Positions 46,078-56,700 of a stretch of DNA of 64,000 bases are shown piece after piece (the first letter of the stretch is position 1; each line of letters opens with the position of its first letter). A model generated the notes under the pieces. The model searched no databases. It saw only the letters and a program-made list of their open reading frames with translations, and had not been told where the DNA came from. The DNA is from Plasmodium brasilianum (Eukaryota > Apicomplexa > Aconoidasida > Haemosporida > Plasmodiidae): assembly GCF_023973825.1 (NCBI RefSeq), contig NC_090119.1, positions 124,001 through 188,000 on the forward strand. The letters are read 5' to 3'. Made by a program: the position numbers and the translations under genes.

Positions 46078-46654
46078 CGTATGAAGAACGTTTTAAATAA
46101 TTCCCTGACGGACATACTAATTCCGGAGTTCGTTAATTTTGCTAAAAAAAATTTTACTTGGTATTAAAATAATAAAAAGGAGGAAAAAATAGAATAATAC
46201 AGTAACATAGCAGAACAACAACATAACAACATAATACCATAATAATAGTACGTTCTCATAATTTACGTAGATAATACGAATGTTTATATACATAATGTTA
46301 ACAGTTGTATATCACGCTGTACAAGTATGATGTAGCAAACCTTGTAAGTACAATGTGGGTTCTTACAGTAAGAAATAGAAGGAAAGGCGTGATACAACAG
46401 ATGTATGTGAGTTCATACTCATGGCAGTAATGCAGTATATATACTACATTAGTATATTTTTAAAAAAATATCATTTTGATGTAAGATATTTTCATTTTTT
46501 ACATTTAATGTGCCGAAGTGCTACATTTATCAAGTGCTGTACTATTTTTCATTCCGTTTTCCCTTTTTCCCTTTCTCCCTTTCTCTTGGTTTCCCCCCCC
46601 CCCAATATACCTGCATTCACGTTTGCCATAGTAGGAGCGTGGTTCATTGGTCAT
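45807..46654 (-). CDS. Probable small membrane protein of about 54 residues, three exons, unknown
   Basis: Not recognised. Exons 46654-46621, 46141-46079 and 45874-45807 join in frame to 54 codons plus TGA. Exon 1 begins MTNEPRSYYGK and ends at a GTGAAT donor. Exon 2 follows a T-rich acceptor (ATTTTTTTTAG), carries KLTNSGISMSVRELFKTFFI and ends at a GTATGT donor. Exon 3 follows TTTCTTTTTTTAG and reads FYLAQNFISNLLKFAKKMKC before the stop. The join places a hydrophobic segment (about residues 27-42) before a basic C-terminus, as in small single-span organelle or ER proteins. An alternative exon 1 end (strong GTATAT donor at 46606) with an acceptor just before MSVREL also keeps frame. A start at MSVREL (46115) is a third option. 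Both introns contain the usual repeats, including (TA)n at 46022-46072. The exact fit of phases and good splice sites argue against chance, but homologues would be needed to confirm it. Confidence 0.5.
46022..46072. repeat. (TA)n microsatellite
   Basis: About 22 TA units in the second intron of the proposed small gene. Confidence 0.93.
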
Positions 46655-47550
46655 AGTAATATAACGATGTTGGTAAGAAGGAAAAGAAGAGCAAACTTCG
46701 TTAAAGTAGCAGCCTATATGTGTTAACAATTTAGAATGATAATAATGAATGGACCTTTTTGTTTTCTATATTTCCGCAAAAAAGGGAGAAAAATGAAAGC
46801 AGGAAGGGACTGCGTTTGAGCAGTACACGTATATTATATGTATATATGTGCGCACATATATATAAATATTTTACGTACACATATATGTGTGTGTTTACCA
46901 CAGAGTTATCTTTACAAAACGAAAATCAATAAAGCTTGTTTGTATCAGTTAAAAATTTAAAAGAAGGATGAAACAAGGAACAAATTAAAAATAAATAAAT
47001 TTTACACAAAAAATAAAATAAAAAATCTGTCATCTCTGTTTCATATAATCATAATAGTTCATTAATTAAAATTAAAAAGAAATAATAAAGCAGGATAAAC
47101 GGACATAACTGAAGGGGGGCAACAAATAAAGGTTTATTACGGGTTAATTATTTAACGGGTGCGTAAAAACGCACATACCCCTTTCCGCGCGTTCGGTGAA
47201 GTGCATATGTACATATATATATTTGCGCATACATATATTTGTGTACATATATGCCGATTCTAAAATTTCCGGGAAAAATTAAACGCGTGGTTAAATGATG
47301 TGCAATAAGGCAGAGATATTCTTAACTTGTTTTAAATAAAATTAATAAATTTAATAAAATTAATAAAATTAATAAATTTAATAAAATTTAAAAAAAAAAT
47401 AAAACAGTTTCTCCTTGCACTTTCAGAGGTTTGTCTATTTTGTACTCACTTTGTTCAGCTCACTATTTTAAAAATCTTTATGTTTTGTTTCTGTTGTTAA
47501 AATTTTCCTCCTAACAATAATTTCTGTAACTCAAAAAAAATTAGCATTTG
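46655..47550. other. Intergenic region upstream of the small gene
   Basis: Between two minus-strand genes: 3' flank of the zinc-knuckle gene and presumed promoter of the small gene. Contains CATATATG-type microsatellites (46830-46890, 47200-47260) and a TTAATAAAA repeat (47335-47390). I see no exon. Confidence 0.65.
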
Positions 47551-48384
47551 TTAAAATTCCAAACTTGAAGAGCGGCTTTTGTTATGCTTTTCCTTTTTCC
47601 TTATGTAATCATTCTCTCTTTTTTCCTTTTTTTTTTTTTTTTTTTTATCGTCTTTTTTACTTCTGACCTTTACTTTTTTGCAATTTTTACTGTCTTCACT
47701 ACTACGACTATCTTTTACGTTATGTTTATGTTTTTTACTCTCATAATATTTTTTGTGTTTCTTCTCCTTCTTCTCTTTCCTTTTTTTACGAATTTCCCAT
47801 TCTCTATGTTTGCCATCACTGTCGATGTAGCTGTCGCTACTCTGCTTGAGTTTCTTACGTTTACGTTCGTCGTGTTTGCTTTTTCTTTTTTTGTGTTTCT
47901 TTTTGCTCCTTCGATGGTGGACGTTACCATGGCTTCTTTTGCTTCCGCTTCCACTTCCACTTCCACTTCCACTTCCGCTTTCACTTCCACTGTCAACTTC
48001 ACTTTCGCTGCTTATAAGACCCAAATTTCTTCTTTCCTTTAAATCGTCTTCCTCATTTTCCTTTATATCCTTCTGAAAATTATGTTTCTCCAAGTTAAGA
48101 AAATTCCTGCACTGGTAAGGTAAATGACCAACATAATTGCAAAGTGTGCAGGCTCCAGGTATGGTACTGGAAACATTACCAGTTAGCCTTGCCAAGTTAA
48201 ATAAGTTTTTTGCCTTTTCATTTATTTCTTCATTTTTTATTTCTTTCTTGTTATTTAATTCTTCAATAGAAGCATACGGATCATAACCAACAGAATTTTT
48301 CCAAATTTCGGACGTTTTTAAGGAAGCTGAAACAGGAAGTCTGTTATCAGCGGGCATTCTAACTCTTCCTGACTTGCTAGGCAT
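47551..48384 (-). CDS. Zinc-knuckle, Lys/Ser-rich protein similar to SREK1-interacting protein 1
   Basis: A single exon of 277 residues from ATG 48384. The key element is one CCHC zinc knuckle, CTLCNYVGHLPYQC followed by RNFL, at about residues 79-96. Its spacing (C-x2-C-x4-H-x4-C) and the trailing CRNFL match human SREK1IP1 (p18SRP), a small regulator of the splicing factor SREK1. As in that protein, the rest is very basic and Lys/Ser/Asp-rich, with an SGSGSGS tract (at about 47940-47990) and RSKKK/KKEKK runs typical of nuclear speckle proteins. The extra N-terminal 75 residues (KTSEIWKNSVGYDPYASIEE) look ordered and are not in the human protein. A role in pre-mRNA splicing is inferred. It lies about 2 kb from PRP5 on the same strand. 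Confidence 0.78.
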   Translation of the reverse strand: MPSKSGRVRMPADNRLPVSASLKTSEIWKNSVGYDPYASIEELNNKKEIKNEEINEKAKNLFNLARLTGNVSSTIPGACTLCNYVGHLPYQCRNFLNLEKHNFQKDIKENEEDDLKERRNLGLISSESEVDSGSESGSGSGSGSGSGSKRSHGNVHHRRSKKKHKKRKSKHDERKRKKLKQSSDSYIDSDGKHREWEIRKKRKEKKEKKHKKYYESKKHKHNVKDSRSSEDSKNCKKVKVRSKKDDKKKKKKKEKRENDYIRKKEKHNKSRSSSLEF

Positions 48385-48849
48385 TTTTTTTTTTTTTTTT
48401 TTTCCTTAACTGGTCATAAATTTCATATGGTTATGTATGTGCGTATGAGTGTGTATGTATGTGTATGTATGTGTATGTATATGTGTATGCATATGTGTAC
48501 GTATATGTGTATGCATATGTGTATGCATATGTGTATGTATATGTATGTTTGCACTTATGCTGCGCATTATGAGAATGGATGGTAGAGGTAAGCCCAAACG
48601 TATGTAAATTACATATTTGTAAAAAGGGGATGACAAAAAATAAAATCAGAAAAATACTAAATCTCAATACAGAGGGAAAATAAATAGAAAATAAATATAA
48701 AATAAATAGAAAATAAATAAATAAAAAAACAAGAAACAAAAATATATAAATAAATTCGTAAAAAAAAAAAAAAATAAACGAAAATATATAAATAAATAGG
48801 TAAAAATAATATCAAACCCCCATTAAGAGAGAGAAAAAAAAAAAATTAT

Positions 48850-48960
48850 ACTAAAATACTGAAATAATACAATACTAAAATACTGAAATAATACAATACT
48901 AAAATACTGAAATAATACAATACTAAAATACTGAAATAATACAATACTAAAATGCTAAAA
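48850..48960. repeat. 23-24-bp repeat (AATACTAAAATACTGAAATAATAC)
   Basis: Four to five copies, internally made of two related halves. Confidence 0.9.
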
Positions 48961-49294
48961 TACCACAGTACCACGATACCACAATATATAAATGCATACA
49001 TAACATAAATACTCCTAACAAAATTTCGCCCGTATGTAGGATAAAAATTTATTTCCCGAAAAAAATTAATTCCTCCTGAAGAAATTACTACTTTTTATTT
49101 TAACTTTCCATCTTCAACTGTGTAAGAACAGTAACTTGTATGTTCTTCGTTTTAGTACTTCAAGATTTTCGCTTTCAAATTTTTCTTTTTCCACAGAAAA
49201 AAGGAAGCTGTTTTCCCTTATCATTCCATCCAAAATTTCTTAGTTTCGTATATATTTTTTTTCAACAAAATGCATATATACAACTCTTGTGGAA

Positions 49295-49603
49295 ATGTTC
49301 TCTTCATCATCAGTATTTCAATTAGCTGTACAAAATTTTGTTAATATAAAGGTCACGTATGCCAATTATTGCCAGCATGATTATATAAACATATATATAC
49401 ATATAAATATACTTATATATGTAACAAAGGTAACACTACTAGATAGCTTAAATTTCTTTGGCCTCCAAAAAGAGTATTCGGTTGGGTATTTTACGGAAGG
49501 TTTACAATATATACATGCATACATAAATACATACACATATATATACACGTATATACGTGTAAAAGAAAAAATTGTTTGCGAATTAATGGAAAATTTAAAG
49601 TAA
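49295..49603 (+). CDS. Possible small protein (about 54-102 residues), unknown
   Basis: An open frame of 102 codons from ATG 49295 (MFSSSSVFQLAVQNFVNIK). It has a less biased middle (VTLLDSLNFFGLQKEYSVGY) and ends KIVCELMENLK. Two Tyr/Ile-rich stretches within it look like TATA microsatellite introns. Splicing AAG to GTAACACTA (acceptor AG ending at about 49429), and the GAA-G donor near 49501 to the AG ending at about 49565, would keep frame and leave about 54 residues. The antisense strand is also open in the middle part. I keep it as a weak candidate only. Confidence 0.25.
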   Translation: MFSSSSVFQLAVQNFVNIKVTYANYCQHDYINIYIHINILIYVTKVTLLDSLNFFGLQKEYSVGYFTEGLQYIHAYINTYTYIYTYIRVKEKIVCELMENLK

Positions 49604-50074
49604 AAATAAAATAAATGAATTACGCACAATTAAGCAAAATATAACAGAATAGGGCAAAACTGAATGAAATAAAACGATTTTTTTTCGTATTATTTTTTAT
49701 GCTATTTTCAGTAATATACTTGCTCATATGTACAATGAAAGTGCATAGAAGAAAATGCACCCAAAAAAAAAAAAAAAAAATTTTGATTTCACCACTTTTG
49801 ATAAAGACATATATATACTACATATTATGCTGGTTTTAACTCGAAGTTAAAAAAGAAAAAAAAAAAAAATTAAAACAATTGAGAAACAGGTTGAATTACT
49901 GCCTTTTCACGTTTAGCAGAAACAGTTCTGCATTTTTTGGTGTCCCTCCTAAAATTATTATTATTCTATTGTGCATTCGTTTTTTTTTGTTTTAACTTTT
50001 TTGTAGCTCATATTTACAACACCATTATGAAACCCATTTTGCCGCTTTTCTTTCAACTCCTTTTTCTGCTCATT

Positions 50075-50325
50075 TGTACTAATTTTTGCTCATTTGTACT
50101 AATTTTTGATCATTTGTACTAATTTCTACTCGTTTGTACTAATTTCTGCTCATTTGTACTAATTTCTGCTCATTTGTACTAATTTCTGCTCATTTGTAAT
50201 CATTTCTACTCGTTTGTACTAATTTTTACTCATTTGTAATCATTTCTGCTCATTTGTACTAATTCCTACTCATTTGTACTAATTCCTACTCATTTGTACT
50301 AATTTCTGCTCATTTTTATCATTTC
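50075..50325. repeat. 20-bp minisatellite (CATTTGTACTAATTTCTGCT)
   Basis: About 12 copies with scattered substitutions (CTACTC/CTGCTC, GTAATC/GTACTA), about 450-700 bp upstream of the RCC1-repeat gene. Confidence 0.93.
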
Positions 50326-50587
50326 TCGCTTTGAGGAGCTTTTTCCAGGGTTTTGCACGCTTTGACAAAGCTCCGTCTAGCTTCTGCCTTTTCTAGAACT
50401 TTCCATTTTCTTCATCTCAGTTGTACTCTTTAACTCACAGGGGGAAGGGTGATTCCCGTTTTTACAGAAAAGTTTTATCCGTTTTAATACGAATATAAAA
50501 ATTAAAAAGAAGAAAAAAAAAAAAAAAAAAAAAAAAATATATCATATATTTTCTATATTCCTGGTACAGTCATACACGTAAAAAGAA

Positions 50588-50638
50588 ATACATATATATA
50601 TATATATGTATATGTATATGTATATATATATGTATATA

Positions 50639-50703
<65 letters not shown>

Positions 50704-50710
50704 ATGCTTG
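50588..50710. repeat. (TATATG)n microsatellite
   Basis: About 20 hexamer copies mixed with TATATA, ending some 65 bp before the RCC1-repeat start codon. Confidence 0.93.
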
Positions 50711-50774
50711 TGGATGGGTAAACGTACCTGTGTTGACACATTCATGTAAGCGTATAAGACATATCAAGCAAAGT

Positions 50775-53700
50775 ATGAACAAAGAAAATAATGACACGAA
50801 CGAAGTACATAAATACATTTTTAGCTTTTGCCCTAAGGTGAGTTCGGGGTTAGACCACTATGCGTGCGTCGGTAATTTTAAGAACAAACCAGCAGCTTAT
50901 TGTTGGGGAGGAAATACAAGCAACCAGTTAGGTATAGGGATACACACTCGATATTGTAATAAGCCTACAGTTGTAAAATTCTTTGAAAATTTTATAGTGT
51001 CTTCTATATGTTGTACTAATTATACAACCTTCGTTTTAGTAAAAAACAATATAAGTGACAATGGGTGTTCTATTTACTCTTTTGGAAAGGGAAATAATGG
51101 ACTACTAGGTTATAAAAAAAAAAAGAGTCTACTGAAGAGTACTAATATAGCGATAGAAGAAGAAAAAGAAAATAAAAAAAAAAAAAAATTAAACAAAATA
51201 AATAATAAAGTCAATAAAGCACTTCTTAGTGCATTTGGGGTTAACACGAAAAGAGAAACCTCCTCTTCGTCAAAAAGTAGCCTTGACAGCTTGCTAGATT
51301 TTGACATGGATCGAATCTCTAGCATTGCAGGGGAGAACACAGGTTGGGACAACAGCTGGGGGGAAAGCAGGGAGAAGAAAATAGGCGGTAGGGGGAGTGA
51401 TTGCAGTACCAACGCGCTTATGCACAGGGGGAAATTCGCGCATGAAGAAAAGGAGGAAGAACAGAACGAGATAAACAAAAATAGCAATGTAAAATACGAA
51501 GATGGAAGTATAGACGTCTCTATGCAGATCATAGAGGGGATTGAAGCACAGGCGGGGAAAGGGAAAATAATCGAGAAGGACGAAAAATGCAAATCAGAGC
51601 GAAGTGTTAATTTTCAAAAAACGAACAAACATTATGAAGATAAAAAAGGTAAATTATATGAACGAAAGAATCTTATCGAAACTGAAGAAAAAGAAGATTG
51701 GTTCACTCCGTTTCCTATTAAAATAAAATTACCTGAATATACAAAAATAAAATATATTTCTTGTGGTGATATGCATACCCTAGCTATTTCAACGGAGGGA
51801 TTTTTATATGGGTGGGGATTTAACAATTTTGGTTGTGTCGGAAATGGAACAAATGAAAATGTGTATGAACCTACACGAATATATTTAGAACAACATAAGG
51901 AAGAAAAAAATAAGAGTAATATAAACTGCGAAAGTTGGTATAGTACTAAATACAAATTTTATGGAAATAACAGAGAAAATGGGAATATCTATTACAATAC
52001 AGCAGTTATTCACTGTTCTGCTGGGAGTAAACACAGTTTAGCTTGTTCACTCAGTGGTGATATGTACAGTTGGGGGTATGGTGGGAATGGAAGATTAGGA
52101 ATAGGAAATATTAATAGTTATAATAAACCTCAACTAATTAATATATTTAAAAATAGAAAAAGAATTGTGTATGTATGTTCAGGTAAATCTCATTCTGGTT
52201 GTATAGATACTGATTATAATGTATATACATGGGGGAATGGAAAATTTTATAAATTAGGGCATGCTAATAATGATGATGATATATTATTACCTAAAAAATT
52301 AGAGTTTTTTAATCATAAGAAAAAAATATTCATGTTAAGTTTTGGCTGTTTTAACTCATTTGCATTAAATATTCATGGTGATGTTTTCATATGGGGAACT
52401 TTCAATATTTCAAATAGTCATACTTCTTATTATACTTGTAAAATACCAAAGCAAATAAATACTAATTTTAAATGTGTATATCTTCATGCTTCTACATATA
52501 TAGCTTTTGGTGTAACAATTGTTGGGGATTTGATTATTTTTGGGGGTATGCAAGAGAATGCCAATTCCCGTGTGCTAGAAAAAGAGCTCAACTCCGATTC
52601 GGATGAAGATCTAATGCACTATTTGGTAAACGAAGACTGCCAGGGAGAATTCGGGGCCAATGTGGCAAGTGGGATGGATCTTGGCATCGCTAGTGCTAGA
52701 GGTAATTGTGGCATTGGTGTTAGTGGAAGTGGTAAGAACACTGGATGGGGGAAAGGAGCGAGGAAGGGGGTTAAGACACTTAGCTTACTGGCCAAGGAGG
52801 AACGCTTCCCCATCATGTACGTCAAGGAGTTGAGGGGAAAGGTTCACATAAGGGATATATTAAACGATTTTTATAAACTAGATAGGCTAACCTACTACCA
52901 GAATAGGGTTATAAATGCATTATATGGCGGTGATACTGCTGCTACTGCTACCATTGGTGCTTCCGCCAACTTTTATTCCTATGGAGGGGAATACTGGCCA
53001 GATAAGTGTAATAACCAAGTTCTGTTTGAAAAGAATGAATTAGTGATAAGATCTAGGGTAAAAATAATTGACGGAAGTGACTATTTCAGTGTGTTTTTGA
53101 TAGAAAGTGGGAAGGTTTACGTATCAGGAGTTAACAAAGATGGAGAACTAGGGAATGGGGAATATAATTTAAAAAAGAAATTTTCTGTACCTGTTCATGT
53201 AGAAATATGTGTTAATAAGATAATAAAAATAGCATGTGGAAATAACTATGCATTAGCTTTAAACGATATAGGACATGTGTATGGTTGGGGAAAAAATGAT
53301 AAGAGTCAATTAGGTACAGGAGTAATAAAAGATTGTTATGAACCTATTCATATAAAATCATTAAATAATGTTATAAATATATATGCAGGATATGATCATA
53401 GTGCATGTATAGTTAATAATTCTTTCATACCAAACAATGGAACAGAATTACAACATGGGGAATTATATGTATGGGGAAATGCAGAGAGTGGTAAGACAGG
53501 ATTAGGATTAGACTACACAGAAGGATCTATATTATTGCCTCGAAAAATTAATTTAATGCATAAGGTATATAAATGTTCGTTAGGCACTAGTCATAGTTTA
53601 TTCTTAACAGATAATAATGAATTATATGTATGTGGCAGTGCAAGTAATGGAAAATTAGGATTATCAGAGAAAATACATTACATGTTAAGTTACCCTAAAA

Positions 53701-56700
53701 AGATATCTTTAAATGAATATATATATATTAAAGATATATTAGCTGGTGGGACCTTTAGTATGTTATTATCTATGGATGGTTTTATATATATATGGGGAGA
53801 ACTTTTAAAAAATATTATATATTATGATGCACCTACTTTATATAATCAAATAAATAATGTCAAGATGATTGTAGGGAAATATCAACATGTGTTTTTCCTA
53901 ACATATGACAATAAATTATTTGGACTAGGTAATAACAACTATTTTCAAATACTTTATGATTCAAAGAAGGAATCATATATAGATAAACCTAAACTGATTC
54001 CCTACTTCTTAAAGGAAAATATCGACAATATCTTTTCTGTTAAAAACGCTACATATACTCAGCTAAGTAATAACGATATATATGCATGGGGATATGCTCA
54101 AAATTGTCATTTAGGAATAGGGTACACGCAGTTAGTATATATTAAAGACCCCAAAAAAATTATTAAAAGTTGGTTGACCTATGAAGAGCAGGAGATGCAA
54201 GGTAATAATATGTACAATGATGATATCGACAATAATGATGAGAAGGAAAACAGTGAAAGACACTTATATCGAAACTACAACGAATATGCAAATGAGATAA
54301 ATTTATTAAAAAAAAGAATTGAAAGAAAAGAAAAATTCTTTAGTGATAATATTTTGTACACTCCTTATTATGAACAAGAGATAGAAAAGATGATTTATGA
54401 AATACAGCAAATGTCTAACATGATTAATTGGGAACGTATTCAAATACTGTTAAAAAAAGAAGAGTATTGTAGTAACAGTATTAATTATATCAAGTCTTAT
54501 GAAAAGGACTTAACTGATTTGTATAGTAAACATATAGAGTTTCTTTTAAAATTAAACTCCTATGAAAAACTATACAATGACCTTTATTTGAATTATCAAA
54601 ATTATGTTCTTTCTAATATAGCAAATATGAACGAACCATTACCTACTATTATTCACACACAAAATACGCACATCTTTGATCATAATAGGGTAAAGCTCCA
54701 AGAATTTATTTACATTATACAGCAACAGCCTATGTATATGATCCTTCTATGCTTAATACATAACCATAAAAATATAAAGAACGTTAAAAAGTTGTCCTAC
54801 GAAAAGCAAAAAATGGAAGCCGCACATTACTTGTTCGGTTATAGTAACAAAAGTATTATTGCAAACAAGGTGAATGATCCAAATGGGGAAAGCAATGAGA
54901 CAAACATTGGCATAAACTACGGCGCAAACAATGAGACAAACATTGACATAAACTATGGCGCAAACAATGAGACAAACATTGGCATAAACTATGGCGCAAA
55001 CAATGAGACAAGCATTGGCATAAACCATGGCGCAAACAATGAGACAAGCATTGACGTAAACTATGGCACAAACAATGAAACAAGCATTGGCGTAAAGTAT
55101 GGCACATATAATGAGACATACAATGGCGTAAATAATGGTGTAATCACTAGTCGGACTAAAGGGGAAGATACCATGATGAACTACCTATCGAGAAAATCTA
55201 GTCTAATGAATCATTCCTATGACTATGATATACATGATGAAAGGAAAAAATGCTACATACAACAATTGAAGGAGAAATACTCTTTTTATCAAAACAGTAC
55301 TTTTATTATTTGCTCTTTTATATTTGATTTATATGCTGATTTGAAATGCCAAAGGATTCGTAATATCTTTACCATTTTTCTCATTAAATTGGGTATAGAA
55401 GAAATTAAAAATTGTTTACACATTGATTCTTTGTACAAAGTAGAAACGTCCATATTTTTTCTCTTAATCAAAATGCTTTTCATGAAAAATGACTTCCTCC
55501 TTAATTTCTCTCAATGCATTGCAAATATGAACAACACCAACTCTTTCGTTCGTTTATTAAACGAAATGTCGAGGAAGGAAAAAACTTCCAGCCAATTTGC
55601 AGGAAACACCGATGTTCCAACTGTTACTCCCCCAACTGAAGTACCTGGGGCTAGAACTTCTCAACCCCCCATCATTGTTCGGGAGTCCAGTTCAGCAGGA
55701 CATAAAAGCGAAGCTAATTGCAATGGTAAGGACTATATTGCGGCGGATTACAGTAATGCTGATTTCAATTCAGCACACTACAATACCGCAGTAAAAGACG
55801 AACGGACGAACGTTGCCACTAGCAGAAGTGCTAATGAGGAGGATAAGGGTGAAAGGAAAATAGTTTCATTTATTGATGAATCAAATGATGTGAAGGCAAA
55901 GGAATTTTCTACATTTATAAAAGGTAAAAGTCACGAGGACAAAACTTTTGTTTTTAATAATTTCACCCCCATTTCGTATCCGTACAATAGTAATATAACA
56001 GGTTTAGAGAATTATGGAAATATTCATCCAGATGGACATAATCCTTTAGATGACATGTCGGAGAAGAGGGTATTACATGGAAATAAAAATGATGGTAAAA
56101 AAGATATTCTTGTTGAAATAGATTTTGTTCATGCTTTTAAAGAATTATGTAAAATTTTCAGAAATATAAAATTTCCTGACATGTTCAGGATAATTATGAA
56201 AAATTTATTTAAATATTTCGCTATGTATGAAAAAAATATAAGTAAAGACAATAATACACAGAATAAGATATACTTTTTCAATGATGAAGATTATATATAT
56301 CTACCTTTTTTTAATTTATTACTTATGGCTGTTGTAAATCCTATATTAAAAAATGTAAACAAGTTGGTGGAAAAATTTTTTTTCCCTCCTCTCCCATCTC
56401 ATGTTACAAGTATATGTAACAAGATATGTGATATTTTAGAAGTCTTATATTTAAATAAATATCAATCTTTAACTAGTTACAATTTAAAAGAAAATTTCCT
56501 GTCTGTAAAATTTATTTTTGAGAATACTTTCAACTCTTTTGTATATGTAATAAATGATCTATGTAATACAAATGAAGATATTTACGTGAACATGTACATA
56601 AATTTATTTCATTACCATTTGAATAGAAAATCTTACTATGTGCAACTAAAAATTTTTCAGTTATGCCATATATTTAATCTATTTTTTCGGTATCAGAATT

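Larger units (their letters stand above)
48385..50774. other. Divergent intergenic region between the zinc-knuckle gene and the RCC1-repeat gene
   Basis: Holds two promoters. Repeats are TATGTGTATGCA microsatellite (48430-48545), ATACTAAAATACTGAAATA array (48850-48960), a 20-bp TTTGTACTAATTTCTGCTCA array (50075-50325) and TATATG copies (50588-50710). A small plus-strand frame at 49295-49603 is listed separately. Confidence 0.7.

Noticed and set aside
50730..50774. RCC1-repeat protein start upstream of ATG 50775
   Set aside because: Only non-ATG codons lie in that part of the frame; ATG 50775 is the first.
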